Made by a program: the position numbers and the translations under genes. The notes beneath the pieces are model-generated. The model saw only the letters and a list, made by a program, of their open reading frames with translations, had not been told where the DNA came from and did no database searches. A stretch of 64,000 bases of DNA from Acrocarpospora phusangensis (GTDB taxonomy: Bacteria > Actinomycetota > Actinomycetes > Streptosporangiales > Streptosporangiaceae): assembly GCF_016862995.1 (NCBI RefSeq), contig NZ_BOOA01000048.1, positions 1 to 64,000 of the forward strand, given 5' to 3'. Positions 16,683 through 27,084 of the stretch are shown one piece after another; the first letter of the stretch is position 1, and each line of letters opens with the position of its first letter.

Positions 16683-18097
16683 AGCAGGGCCTCGATGACC
16701 GCCTTGGCGATGGGCGCGGCCACCTCGCCGCCGGGGCCGCCGTGCTCGACCACCACGCCGACCGCCACCCTGGGCCGGGTGGCGGGCGCGAAGGCGGTGA
16801 AGACCGCGTGGTCGGGCCCGTCGTTCTCGGCGGTGCCGGTCTTGGCCGCGACGTCGATGCCGGGGATGGCGGCGGCCGTGCCGGTCCCGCCCGGCCGGGT
16901 CACCGCGACCATCATCTCGGTGATCTGCCGAGCCACCCGTCCCGGCATGCTCTCCCGGTACTCCTCGGGACCGGTCAGGCTCACCATCGTGCCGTCCGTC
17001 AGCCGGATCTCGTCCACCAGGTACGGCCGCATCAGCACGCCGTCGTTGGCGACCGCGGCCGAGATGAGCGCGATCTCCAACGGCGTCGCCCGGTCGTCGA
17101 ACTGGCCGATGGCCGACATCGCGGTCTGCGCCCGGTCCATGCGCTGCGGATACCGGCTGGCCGCCACCGGGAGCGGCACGGTGAGTTCGTCGTCGTCGAA
17201 CCCGAAGGCGGCGGCCTGGCGACGCAGCGCGTCCTGGCCGAGCAGGAGGCCGAGCGTGGCGAACGCGGTGTTGCACGACATCTGGAACGCCTCGGCCAGC
17301 GGCGGCGATCCGTTGCCGCAGTCCTGGCCGCCCGGGTTGCGCAGCAGCACGGTGGTGCCGGGCAGCCGCAGCTGCGGCGGCGCGGTGATCTCGGTGACCG
17401 GGCTGTACTTTCCCGAGCCGAGCGCCGCCGCGGCGGTGATCACCTTGAACGTGGACCCCGGCGGGTAGTGCTGGCTGGTCGCCCGGTTGAGCAGCGGCCT
17501 GGCCGGGTCGGCCTGCAGCTCCTTGTCGACGCGCCGGAGCCGGGCCTGGTCGAAGGTGGCGAAGTCGTTCGGGTCGTACGCCGGGTAGGAGACCATCGCC
17601 AGGATGGCGCCCGTGGCCGGGTCGACGGCGACGACCGCGCCGCTTCTGCCGGTGGCGCTCAGTCCCTCGTACGCGGCGCGCTGGGCCCGGGAGTCGAGGG
17701 TCAGCGTCACCGTGGCGCCCCTCGCGGTGTCCTTGAGCAGGGTGCGGACCATGACCCGCGGATCGCTGCCGGACAGGGTCGCGTCCTCGGCCTGCTCGAC
17801 GCCGGTGTTGCGGTAGAGCGAGACGAAGCCGGTGACCGCCGCGTACAGCGGGCCCTGCGGGTAGACGCGCTGGTACCGGTACCGGCCGCGGACCTCCCTG
17901 CTGGTGGCGAGCACGGTGCCGTCGCGCAGTCGCAGGTCGCCGCGGGAGGTGTCGAACTTGGCGAGCATGACACGCTGGTTGCGCCGGTCGGCGTTGAGCG
18001 CGCCCGACCGGAAGACCTGCACGTAGCTGGCGTTGGCGAGCAGGGCGAACAGCATCACTCCGCTCACGGCGGCGACCCGCCGCAGCGGGATGTTCAT
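16679..18097 (-). CDS. Class B penicillin-binding protein (PbpA/PBP2-like transpeptidase)
   Basis: About 472 residues. A short cytoplasmic N-terminus and a signal-anchor (VAAVSGVMLFALLANASYVQV) are followed by a PBP dimerisation region (FDTSRGDLRLRDGTVLATS) and a transpeptidase domain with all three active-site motifs: STFK near 214, SCN near 273 and KTG (AAKTGTAEND) near 417. It cross-links peptidoglycan outside the membrane. The ATG at 18097 gives the family-typical MNIPLRRVA; a GTG at 18121 would add eight residues. In most actinobacteria pbpA lies in an rodA-pbpA-pknAB cluster, but no FtsW/RodA-type gene is nearby, so this looks like a dispersed paralogue. Confidence 0.9.
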   Translation of the reverse strand: MNIPLRRVAAVSGVMLFALLANASYVQVFRSGALNADRRNQRVMLAKFDTSRGDLRLRDGTVLATSREVRGRYRYQRVYPQGPLYAAVTGFVSLYRNTGVEQAEDATLSGSDPRVMVRTLLKDTARGATVTLTLDSRAQRAAYEGLSATGRSGAVVAVDPATGAILAMVSYPAYDPNDFATFDQARLRRVDKELQADPARPLLNRATSQHYPPGSTFKVITAAAALGSGKYSPVTEITAPPQLRLPGTTVLLRNPGGQDCGNGSPPLAEAFQMSCNTAFATLGLLLGQDALRRQAAAFGFDDDELTVPLPVAASRYPQRMDRAQTAMSAIGQFDDRATPLEIALISAAVANDGVLMRPYLVDEIRLTDGTMVSLTGPEEYRESMPGRVARQITEMMVAVTRPGGTGTAAAIPGIDVAAKTGTAENDGPDHAVFTAFAPATRPRVAVGVVVEHGGPGGEVAAPIAKAVIEALL

Positions 18098-18177
18098 GCG
18101 CCGGGCGCGCGGACCTGCCACTTCTCTGGTGTAACAGACGGCGCGGAAAGCACGTCCCCGGTGGCGGCAAAGGCCGG

Positions 18178-18555
18178 TCAGACGCCCTGCGGGATCGCCA
18201 TCACGTCCTTGTAGTACTGGATCTTGTTCTGGATGGCGCCCTGCCGCCGCCGCAGGGTGGCGATCTGCCGTTCGACGCCCTCGTCGTGGGATTCGAGGAG
18301 TTCGATGCGGTCCCGGATGGTGTGGTCGCCCTGGCGGACGAGTTCCGCGAAGCGGAGCATCTCGGCGATCGGCATGCCGGTGTCGCGCAGGCAGCGGATC
18401 ATGTTCAGCCAGCCGACGTCACCGTCGGTGAACCGGCGCTGCCCGGCGGCGTTGCGCCCGACGTTGCCGAGCAGCCCGATGCGCTCGTAGTACCGGAGGG
18501 TGTCCAGGCTGAAGCCGGTCTCCTCGGAAACCTGCCCTGGTGTGAATACGGCCAT
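18178..18555 (-). CDS. MerR family transcriptional regulator
   Basis: 125 residues: a MerR winged helix-turn-helix at the N-terminus (TPGQVSEETGFSLDTLRYYE, RIGLL, then GQRRFTDGDV) followed by a long dimerisation coiled coil to the C-terminus. No cysteine pattern for metal or thiol sensing is present, and it resembles the branch that regulates oxidoreductases. The upstream gap holds two CTGGAG..CTCCAG palindromes. Confidence 0.93.
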   Translation of the reverse strand: MAVFTPGQVSEETGFSLDTLRYYERIGLLGNVGRNAAGQRRFTDGDVGWLNMIRCLRDTGMPIAEMLRFAELVRQGDHTIRDRIELLESHDEGVERQIATLRRRQGAIQNKIQYYKDVMAIPQGV

Positions 18556-18569
18556 GGGCCGATCCTGGC

Positions 18570-18589
18570 ACCTGGAGTACGCTCCAGGT
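18570..18589. promoter_or_regulatory. MerR-type operator 1
   Basis: Perfect inverted repeat with 8-base arms: ACCTGGAG-TACG-CTCCAGGT. It lies 15 bases upstream of the merR start, the expected site for autoregulation. Confidence 0.75.
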
Positions 18590-18625
18590 CAAGACGCCCT
18601 CATCCGCCGGATATCCGGGCTTGCC

Positions 18626-18641
18626 CTGGAGCGCGCTCCAG
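18626..18641. promoter_or_regulatory. MerR-type operator 2
   Basis: CTGGAG-CGCG-CTCCAG, a perfect 16-base palindrome sharing its arms with operator 1, 17 bases before the ATG of the short divergent ORF. This is where a MerR protein would switch on a divergent target, yet the gene that follows is only a fragment. Confidence 0.72.
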
Positions 18642-18657
18642 CTCGCACAGTCGGCGC

Positions 18658-18864
18658 ATGACGAATCACCGCGGTCACCCGCAGATCAACGCCGGCTGGT
18701 TCAGCACCCCCGCGCTGCTTCCGCTCTGGGTCCTGGACGAGTACAGCACCCAGCCCTGGCACGCTACTCGGCGAGATGCGCGGAAAGGTAGCGGCGGACC
18801 AGCCGCTTACACTCCGCGATCAGTTCGGAGTCTCCTTCGGGGTGTGCTCGGAAGGCGAGCTTGA
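18658..18864 (+). pseudogene. Short divergent ORF, possible remnant of the MerR target gene
   Basis: 68 codons beginning MTNHRGHPQINAGWFSTPAL. The first 37 or so residues look like a real protein start; from about 18764 the frame is antisense to the 3' end of the TetR gene and reads as low-complexity shadow. Its position behind a MerR operator suggests that the original target gene was cut off by a rearrangement that brought in the TetR/beta-glucosidase pair. It could also be an intact small protein. No family recognised. Confidence 0.35.
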
Positions 18865-19417
18865 GCACCGCGTCGGCGGCCTCCACGGCCACCACGAAGG
18901 CGCGGGCGAGCGCGTCGTCTCCGGGCGCGCCGAGCAGGTCGACCATGAGGGTGCGCAGCCGGTCGGCGACCACGACGTTGTTCTCCAGGGCCGCGTCCAG
19001 CATGCGCTGGGTACCGGGGACCACCGGCCCGCCGGGGGCGGCCAGCACCTCGCCGAAGTCGACCACGGAGAACCCGGGCGTGTTCCGCTTCATCCGGACG
19101 AACTCGTCGATGGTCAGGTCGACGGCGTCGGTCCAGTCGCCCAGCCGGCTGGCGCTCAGCCGGGTCGCCATCCGGCCGAGGAACGCGTCCAGGTTGCGCA
19201 GGGCGAGCGCGCGGACCAGTCCCTGCTTGTCGGGGAAGAACTGGTAGAAGGTGCCGATGGGCACCTCGGCGCGACGGGCGACCTCCTTGGTCGTGAGCGC
19301 CTCGTATCCCACCTCGTCCAGGAGCTGGGCGCACTCGTCGAGCATGCGCTCGACCCGTTCCAGGCTGCGGCGCTGGGCCGGACGACGACGCAGCGTCCCG
19401 GCGGCGGCGTTTGTCAT
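18764..19417 (-). CDS. TetR family transcriptional regulator
   Basis: 217 residues from the ATG at 19417, chosen because MTNAAAGTLRRRPAQRRS leads into the HTH with a normal spacing; an upstream start at 19471 would lie inside the operator. The TetR helix-turn-helix is at about residues 35-55 (LTTKEVARRAEVPIGTFYQFF). The C-terminal ligand domain is unassigned. Divergent from the GH1 beta-glucosidase gene, with a palindrome between them, so it probably represses that gene in response to a sugar-derived or glycoside ligand. Confidence 0.9.
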   Translation of the reverse strand: MTNAAAGTLRRRPAQRRSLERVERMLDECAQLLDEVGYEALTTKEVARRAEVPIGTFYQFFPDKQGLVRALALRNLDAFLGRMATRLSASRLGDWTDAVDLTIDEFVRMKRNTPGFSVVDFGEVLAAPGGPVVPGTQRMLDAALENNVVVADRLRTLMVDLLGAPGDDALARAFVVAVEAADAVLKLAFRAHPEGDSELIAECKRLVRRYLSAHLAE

Positions 19418-19453
19418 TGGCCCATTCTCTACCTTGTCGATTGCTGTCGCGTT

Positions 19454-19474
19454 AACATGAGTTGCACTCACGTT
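19454..19474. promoter_or_regulatory. TetR operator candidate
   Basis: AACATGAGT-TGC-ACTCACGTT: 9-base arms with one mismatch around a 3-base centre. It lies 36 bases from the TetR start and 12 bases upstream of the beta-glucosidase start, overlapping where either promoter would be. Confidence 0.7.
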
Positions 19475-19485
19475 GAGGAGGATCG

Positions 19486-20781
19486 ATGTTCCTCTGGGGT
19501 ACGGCCACCGCCGCCTACCAGATCGAAGGCGCGGTCGCCGAGGACGGGCGCGGACCCTCCGTCTGGGACACCTTCGCGCACGAGCCGGGCAGGGTGCGGG
19601 ACGGGCACACGGGCGACGTGGCCTGCGACCACTATCACCGGTGGGCCGAGGACGTCGAACTGATGGCGGCGGCGGGGGTCAACGCGTACCGGTTCTCGGT
19701 GGCGTGGTCGCGGGTGCTGCCGGCCGGGCGGGGGGCGGTGAACGGCAGGGGGCTGGACTTCTACGACCGGCTGGTGGACGGGCTCTGTGCGAAGGGGATC
19801 GCCCCGGCGCTGACGCTGTTCCACTGGGATCTGCCGCAGGCCCTGGAGGACGAGGGCGGCTGGCTGAACCGCGACACCTCCGGATATTTCGCGGAATACG
19901 CGGGAATCGTGGCGGAGCGGCTGGCCGACCGGGTCAAGCTGTGGATCACCCTCAACGAGCCCTTCGTGCACATGGTGTACGGGTACGGCCTGGGCACCCA
20001 CGCCCCCGGGAGGACCCTGTTCCTGGAGGCCCTGCCGGTGGCCCATCATCAGCTGCTGGGGCACGGCCTGGCGGTCCAGGCGCTGCGGGCGGCCGGGGCC
20101 GGGCAGGTGCTGATCACCAACAACTGCACCCCGGTGTGGGCCGCGTCGGACTCCCCCGAGGACACGGCCGCCGCCGACGCGTACGACATCCTGCACAACC
20201 GGCTCTTCAACGACCCCATCCTTACCGGCAAATATCCCGACATGTCGGCCTTCGGCATCGGCGAGATGCCCGGCGTACGCCCCGGAGACCTCGAAACGAT
20301 CGCGCAGCCCCTCGACGGGCTAGGGATCAACTACTACAACCCCACCCGGATCGCCGCCCCCAGCACCGACCTCCTGCCGTTCGACGACGCCGGCGTCACC
20401 GGCTACCCCACCACCGCCTTCGGCTGGCCGGTCGTCCCCGACGGCCTGCGCGAGCTCCTGACCGGCCTGCGCGCCCGCTACCCCGGCCTGCCGCCGATCT
20501 ACATCACCGAGAACGGCTGCTCGTACGACGGCCTCGACGACCGGTTCCGGATCGACTACCTGGCCGGCCACCTCGACGCCCTGCGCCGGGCCCAGGACGA
20601 GGGCGTGGACGTGCGCGGTTACTTCGCCTGGTCGCTGCTGGACAACTTCGAGTGGGCCGAGGGCTACCACCAGCGCTTCGGCCTGGTGCACGTGGACTTC
20701 GCCACCCAGGCCAGGACGCCGAAGGCGTCGTACCACTGGTTCAGGAGAATGATCCTCAAGAGAATGATCTCAGAGCACTGA
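19486..20781 (+). CDS. GH1 beta-glucosidase
   Basis: 431 residues, close to the usual 440-480 for family 1 glycosidases, with no signal peptide and so cytoplasmic. The acid/base glutamate is in TLNEP (near residue 157) and the nucleophile glutamate in ITENG (near 341). FLWGTATAAYQIEGA at the N-terminus and FGLVHVDF near the C-terminus are family marks. It hydrolyses cellobiose or other beta-glucosides taken up by the cell. GAGGAGG lies 5 bases before the ATG. The stop overlaps the convergent secreted-protein gene by 12 bases. Confidence 0.95.
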   Translation: MFLWGTATAAYQIEGAVAEDGRGPSVWDTFAHEPGRVRDGHTGDVACDHYHRWAEDVELMAAAGVNAYRFSVAWSRVLPAGRGAVNGRGLDFYDRLVDGLCAKGIAPALTLFHWDLPQALEDEGGWLNRDTSGYFAEYAGIVAERLADRVKLWITLNEPFVHMVYGYGLGTHAPGRTLFLEALPVAHHQLLGHGLAVQALRAAGAGQVLITNNCTPVWAASDSPEDTAAADAYDILHNRLFNDPILTGKYPDMSAFGIGEMPGVRPGDLETIAQPLDGLGINYYNPTRIAAPSTDLLPFDDAGVTGYPTTAFGWPVVPDGLRELLTGLRARYPGLPPIYITENGCSYDGLDDRFRIDYLAGHLDALRRAQDEGVDVRGYFAWSLLDNFEWAEGYHQRFGLVHVDFATQARTPKASYHWFRRMILKRMISEH

Positions 20782-21675
20782 CACGTGCACGTGGTCGTAG
20801 TGGTTGGCCGTGTTGCTGCCCCGGTTGGCCATCATCTTGGGCGCGGCGCCGGTCCTGATGTCGTAGTACTTCTGCTGCCAGATGATGTACATGATGCCGA
20901 GCTTGCGGCCGTTGGCCACGCACCACTCGGCCAGCGCGTCCCCGCGGGCCTTGGCGCTCGCGTCCGGCATGCGCCCGCCGCTGCTGATCATGAAGTCGCA
21001 GGCGCGGCCCTTGCCGTGCTCGCCGAAGTCGCCGGCCCGGAAGCAGCCGACCCCGAACGGCATAGGGAAGTTCTGCATGATCAGGTTGCGGATGGAGACC
21101 ATGCGTGAGGTGAGGCCGGTGCCGGCGTCCGGGGTCTGGAAGCCGAACTTGGCGAGCAGCTTCTCGACCTCGCGCTGTTTGCCCTGGAGTTCCTTGATGT
21201 CCTTGCGCAGCTGGTCCACCCGCTGGTCGGCCGTCTTGGCGGCCTTCTTCTGCTCGGCGATCAGCCGGTTGACGCGGGTGAGCCGCTCGGCCTTCTCGTC
21301 GGTGAGGTAGGCCAGCGTGGAGGCGGTGCCGAGGTCGGACTGCATGCTGAAGATCTGCACGCTGTCGATGCCGCCGCTCATGTAGGTGGTCTGGGCGAAC
21401 TCCGCGACCTTGCGCTCGGCCTTGACCAGGTCGGCCTTGAGCCGCTTGACCCGCGCGTCGGCCCGCTCGGCGGCCTTGCGGGTGTCGTCCAGGGTGGCGA
21501 TCTCGCCCCGGTACGCCTTGGCCAGCTCGGCGGCCTCTTTGGTGAGCTGGCGCAGCTTGGCCTGCCGGTCGGGCTCGGCCGCGGCGGAGGCGGTCAGCGG
21601 GGACAGGGAGGAGGAGATCGCGAACATGCCGAACAGGCCGGCGGCGACCAGCGCAGCTCCTGCCCGTCGTGGCAC
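20770..21675 (-). CDS. Secreted coiled-coil protein with ARB-07466-like C-terminal domain
   Basis: 301 residues from a GTG at 21675, chosen because GGAGGGA lies about 6 bases upstream and the sequence opens with a Sec-type signal peptide (VPRRAGAALVAAGLFGMFAI... ending TASAAA). Residues 45-190 form long coiled coils, as in NlpC/P60-associated and RipC-like proteins. The C-terminal 105 residues contain GCFRAGDFGEHGKGRACDFM and end NHYDHVHVSVL; the conserved His and Asp residues recall metal-binding peptidoglycan-active folds. Cell-wall remodelling is inferred; an enzymatic activity for this C-terminal domain is not established. Confidence 0.8.
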   Translation of the reverse strand: MPRRAGAALVAAGLFGMFAISSSLSPLTASAAAEPDRQAKLRQLTKEAAELAKAYRGEIATLDDTRKAAERADARVKRLKADLVKAERKVAEFAQTTYMSGGIDSVQIFSMQSDLGTASTLAYLTDEKAERLTRVNRLIAEQKKAAKTADQRVDQLRKDIKELQGKQREVEKLLAKFGFQTPDAGTGLTSRMVSIRNLIMQNFPMPFGVGCFRAGDFGEHGKGRACDFMISSGGRMPDASAKARGDALAEWCVANGRKLGIMYIIWQQKYYDIRTGAAPKMMANRGSNTANHYDHVHVSVL

Positions 21676-21703
21676 CAGTCCCTCCCCTCCCAGACGGACC
21701 GAA

Positions 21704-21732
21704 ACTATAGAAGACGATCTTGACGGCTGCCA
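21704..21732 (-). promoter_or_regulatory. Promoter of the secreted coiled-coil protein gene
   Basis: On the minus strand TGGCAG (21727-21732), a 17-base spacer and TATAGT (21704-21709) form a good vegetative promoter, placing the start of transcription around 20 bases before the GTG start. Confidence 0.55.
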
Positions 21733-21913
21733 CCGGAACGGGGGAACTCGTGCGCCTTTGACGAAGTATCTACCATTTTGGGAGCTCTCTCCGGACAGCG
21801 CCCTTGCCAGTGTGCTGCAGAACATGATTCGGTCTGGGGGTTGTCGTGGCCGATGTGAGCGAGAAGACTTGTCCAAGCAAGCACTCGTTCATGCAGGCGC
21901 GGGAGGCAGAGCA

Positions 21914-23350
21914 ATGCTCCAGCACGACACGCTGTTCATCGGGGGCGACTGGGTGGCCCCCGCGGGCACCGGGACCATCGACGTCATCTCCCCGCACACC
22001 GAGGAGGTCGTCGGCCGGGTGCCGGACGGCACCCCGGCGGACATGGACCGCGCGGTGGCCGCCGCCCGCGCGGCCTTCGACCACGGCCCCTGGCCCCGGA
22101 TGAGCATGGCCGAACGGGCCGAGGTGGTCAGCAGGCTGGCCGGCATCTACGCCGCCCGGCAGGGCGAGATCGCCGAGATCATCACGCTGGAGATGGGCTC
22201 GCCCATCACGTTCTCCCACTTGGCGCAGGCGCCGCAGCCGCTGGGCATGCTCCAGTACTTCGCCGAGCTGGGCCGGACCTTCGAGGTCGAGGACCAGCGC
22301 CCCGGCATGTTTGGCCCGGTCACCGTGCGCCGCGAGCCGGTCGGCGTGGTGGCCGCCATCGTGCCGTGGAACGTCCCGCAGTTCGTCATCATGACCAAGC
22401 TCGCCCCCGCGCTGGTGGCCGGCTGCACCGTCGTCATCAAGCCCGCGCCGGAGACGCCGCTGGACGGGTACCTGCTGGGCGAGATGATCAAGGAGGCCGG
22501 TATCCCCGACGGCGTCGTCAGCATCGTCGCGGCCGGCCGGGAGGCCGGAGAGCACCTGGTCTCCCACCCCGGCGTGGACAAGATCGCCTTCACCGGCTCC
22601 ACCGCCGCCGGCCGCCGGATTGGCGCCATCTGCGGCGAGCAGCTCAAGCGATGCAGCCTGGAGCTGGGCGGCAAGTCCGCCGCGATCATCCTGGACGACT
22701 GCGACCTGCCCTCCGCGATGGGCTTCCTGTCGATCGCCTCGCTGCTCAACAGCGGCCAGGCCTGCGTCGCCCAGACCCGCATCCTGGCCTCCCGCAGCCG
22801 CTACGACGAGGTCGTGCAGGCCGTGGCCGAGATGGTCAACGGCCAGACGGTCGGCGACCCCGCCGACCCCGGCACCGCGATCGGCCCGATGGTGGCCAAG
22901 CGCCAGCAGGAGCGGGTCGAGGGCTACATCAGGATCGGCCTGGACGAGGGCGCCAAGGCCGTCGTCGGCGGCCTCGACCGCCCCTTCGACCGCGGCTGGT
23001 ACGTCTCCCCCACCGTCTTCGCCAACGCCGCCAACGACATGCGCATCGCCCGCGAGGAGATCTTCGGCCCGGTCCTCACCGTCATCCCGTACGACGACGA
23101 GGGCGACGCCATCCGGATCGCCAACGACAGCGACTACGGCCTGTCCGGCAGCGTCTGGACGGCCGACGTGGACCACGGCATGGACGTGGCCCGGCAGGTC
23201 CGTACCGGAACTTATGGCGTCAACATGATGAACACTCTGGAGCCCGGCACGCCTTTCGGCGGGTACAAGGCCAGCGGTCTCGGCCGCGAACTCGGCCCCG
23301 AGGGCCTGTCGGCCTACCTGGAGTACAAGAGCATCGCGCGCCTCGGCTAG
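21914..23350 (+). CDS. Aldehyde dehydrogenase (NAD(P)-dependent, family 1-type)
   Basis: 478 residues. The catalytic glutamate is in LELGGKSA (near 250) and the catalytic cysteine in GQACVAQTRI (near 283). AAIVPWNVPQF and FTGSTAAGRRIG are NAD-binding motifs, and FGGYKASGLGRELG is the usual C-terminal signature. It oxidises an aldehyde to a carboxylic acid in the cytoplasm; the substrate is not predictable. The ATG at 21914 follows GGGAGG by seven bases; the long open frame upstream is non-coding. A 36-base palindrome follows the stop. Confidence 0.93.
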   Translation: MLQHDTLFIGGDWVAPAGTGTIDVISPHTEEVVGRVPDGTPADMDRAVAAARAAFDHGPWPRMSMAERAEVVSRLAGIYAARQGEIAEIITLEMGSPITFSHLAQAPQPLGMLQYFAELGRTFEVEDQRPGMFGPVTVRREPVGVVAAIVPWNVPQFVIMTKLAPALVAGCTVVIKPAPETPLDGYLLGEMIKEAGIPDGVVSIVAAGREAGEHLVSHPGVDKIAFTGSTAAGRRIGAICGEQLKRCSLELGGKSAAIILDDCDLPSAMGFLSIASLLNSGQACVAQTRILASRSRYDEVVQAVAEMVNGQTVGDPADPGTAIGPMVAKRQQERVEGYIRIGLDEGAKAVVGGLDRPFDRGWYVSPTVFANAANDMRIAREEIFGPVLTVIPYDDEGDAIRIANDSDYGLSGSVWTADVDHGMDVARQVRTGTYGVNMMNTLEPGTPFGGYKASGLGRELGPEGLSAYLEYKSIARLG

Positions 23351-23358
23351 TTGCTCCT

Positions 23359-23394
23359 CCCGGGTCCGGTACGGCATGCCGTACCGGACCCGGG
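23359..23394 (+). terminator. Perfect 36-base palindrome after the aldehyde dehydrogenase gene
   Basis: Arms of 18 bases (23359-23376 and 23377-23394, starting CCCGGGTCCGGTACGG) are exactly complementary with no spacer, beginning 8 bases after the stop codon. No T-run follows, as is common for actinobacterial terminators. It also lies downstream of the convergent hydrolase gene and may act in both directions. Confidence 0.75.
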
Positions 23395-23459
23395 AAGACG
23401 CCCAGCGCGCCCCCGCGACGCTGGGCGGAATTTCTCACCCCTGGTGTAGACGCCGGCGA

Positions 23460-24215
23460 TTACGGTTTGGTTCGCGAAGTCCACTGACCAATTCGGCGGA
23501 TCAGATCCGGCGTAGCGGCCGACTCCGCGTGACCGTAACCCGGCTCGATCCAGAGCTCCTTGGGGTCGCCCGCGGCCTCGTACAGCTGGTGGGCGTGTTC
23601 CAGCGGGAAGAACGTGTCGGCGTCGCCGTGCACCAGCAGCAGCGGAACGGGCGCGATCATGGGCGCGACCTCGTACGGAGCCAGCGGCATCGGGTCCCAG
23701 CGGCCGACGGCGATCCTGGTGCGCCGGGCCAGCCGGGCCGCCAGCCGGCCGGCCGGATGCTCGATCGCCCAGTGCACCTGGCGCATCGGTTTCGTGCCCC
23801 GGTAGTACCAGCGGGCCGGGCCGCTCACCGCCACCACCGCGTCCACCCCGCCGTGCAGGGCGGCGTGCCGCAGGGCCACCGCCGCGCCCATGGAGAAGCC
23901 CACGGTGACCACCCGCCGGTAGGCGGTGCGGGCGTGCCGTACGGCCGCGTCCAGGTCCAGGACCTCCAGGTCGCCGACGGTGGACAGGCCGGAGGAGCGC
24001 CCGTGGCCGCGGAAGTCGATGGCCAGCACCCCGGCGTACCGGGCCAGGACGGCGGCGATGCGGCGGGTGGCGGGGGCCCGCCAGGAGCCGGTGAAGCCGT
24101 GCGCGAGCACGATGCCGAGGTCGCCGGAGGGCCCGGGAAAGTGTCCGGCGTCGATTCTGACGCCGTCGGAGGTGCGCAGCATGGCGCCGTAGACAGGAGC
24201 GATCACCACGCTCAC
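23460..24215 (-). CDS. Alpha/beta hydrolase
   Basis: 251 residues of the alpha/beta hydrolase fold: oxyanion motif LAHGFTG near 38-44, nucleophile elbow GFSMGA with Ser near 108, acid in LLVHGDADTFF near 200 and the histidine in PGYGHAES near 233. No signal peptide. The catalytic triad is complete, so it is probably an active esterase or lipase-like enzyme; the natural ester is unknown. Divergent from typA. Confidence 0.88.
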   Translation of the reverse strand: MSVVIAPVYGAMLRTSDGVRIDAGHFPGPSGDLGIVLAHGFTGSWRAPATRRIAAVLARYAGVLAIDFRGHGRSSGLSTVGDLEVLDLDAAVRHARTAYRRVVTVGFSMGAAVALRHAALHGGVDAVVAVSGPARWYYRGTKPMRQVHWAIEHPAGRLAARLARRTRIAVGRWDPMPLAPYEVAPMIAPVPLLLVHGDADTFFPLEHAHQLYEAAGDPKELWIEPGYGHAESAATPDLIRRIGQWTSRTKP

Positions 24216-24389
24216 CAGGTTACGGATGGCCGGTTATATACACGCTCGTGAGGAGGTCAGGGTTTCCCGGGCGCATGCCGCCGATCTGGATCAACTAAAA
24301 TGGTAAGGCCGCACTCTCGCGGCAGGAGCGTCTCGCCGCAAAGTCCGGGACGCGGACGACACCCCGACCTACCAGAGCGAGACTCCACT

Positions 24390-26243
<1,854 letters not shown>

Positions 26244-26253
26244 CGAGCACTTG

Positions 26254-26292
26254 GGAACGCCCGTCCCGGTTGGGGCGGGCGTTCCGCTTTTC
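26254..26292 (+). terminator. Rho-independent terminator of typA
   Basis: A 14-base stem (GGAACGCCCGTCCC with its complement, one G-T wobble, 26254-26285) closes on a GGTT loop and is followed by GCTTTTCT. Confidence 0.88.
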
Positions 26293-26306
26293 TCCCGCGA
26301 GAAGTT

Positions 26307-26328
26307 GGAACCCCTGAACGGGGGTTCC
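26307..26328 (+). promoter_or_regulatory. Stem-loop between typA and sodC
   Basis: GGAACCCC and GGGGTTCC pair exactly around a 6-base loop, about 80 bases before the sodC start and just after the typA terminator. No T-run follows, so it could be part of the sodC leader or a second transcription stop. Confidence 0.45.
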
Positions 26329-26404
26329 GCCGTGTCCGCGACGCGCTGGACGTCACCCTGTGCGACAGAGGAGTCACCAGCCGCTGACGGAGGAGAGCAC
26401 AGCA

Positions 26405-27025
26405 ATGACCCAGCGCGTCACGAACATCTGCCTGACGGCCACGATCGCGGTCGGCCTGGCCGTCGCCGGGGTGGCCACGATGGCGGAGGCGGCCCCGCAC
26501 GACAAGCCGCTCCAGGTCGCCATCAGGGACGTGAACGGCATCCGCGTCGGCACGCTGGTCGTGGCGCCCAAGGACCGGGCCCGATCGCGGGTGACGGTCC
26601 GGGTCCGCGACCTGCCGGCGGGCTACCACGGCTTCCACATCCACTCCGTCGGCCTCTGCGACGCGAAGGCCGTGGACCCGGCGACGAAGGCCGTCTCGCC
26701 CTTCTTCTCCGCGGGCGGGCACCTGGACCTGGCCCCGGGCGGGCACAGCCACCCCTCGCACTCCGGCGACCTGCCGCCGCTGCTGGTCGGCAGGAACGGC
26801 ACCGGGAGCGCCTCGTTCCTCACCGACCGGTTCCGCGCGGGCCAGCTCACCGACGCGGACGGCAGCGCCATCATCGTGCACGGCCTGGCCGACAACCAGG
26901 CCAACATTCCGCCGCGTTATGCCCCCGGCGGCCCGGACTCCGACACTCTCAAAACAGGCGATTCCGGACCGCGTATCGCGTGCGGCGCCATTAAGGCGAT
27001 CAAAGGCGGCAAGGCTCCCAAGTGA
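26405..27025 (+). CDS. sodC: Cu/Zn superoxide dismutase, secreted
   Basis: 206 residues with an N-terminal signal peptide ending in TMAEAA. Copper and zinc ligands are recognisable: HGFHIHSVGLC, GGHLDL, GGHSHPSHSGDLP and IVHGLADN, with a C-terminal PRIACGAI cysteine that pairs with the one in SVGLC. It converts superoxide to peroxide outside the membrane. GGAGGAG lies 9 bases before the ATG. Confidence 0.92.
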   Translation: MTQRVTNICLTATIAVGLAVAGVATMAEAAPHDKPLQVAIRDVNGIRVGTLVVAPKDRARSRVTVRVRDLPAGYHGFHIHSVGLCDAKAVDPATKAVSPFFSAGGHLDLAPGGHSHPSHSGDLPPLLVGRNGTGSASFLTDRFRAGQLTDADGSAIIVHGLADNQANIPPRYAPGGPDSDTLKTGDSGPRIACGAIKAIKGGKAPK

Positions 27026-27084
27026 CCCGCAAGCGAGTTGCAATTCCGATGCCGCACCCTGACGGCAGAGGAAGGGGGCTTCCC

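Noticed and set aside
23460-24215. Operon linkage of the alpha/beta hydrolase with the aldehyde dehydrogenase
   Set aside because: The genes are convergent and separated by a strong palindrome, so they are not co-transcribed.
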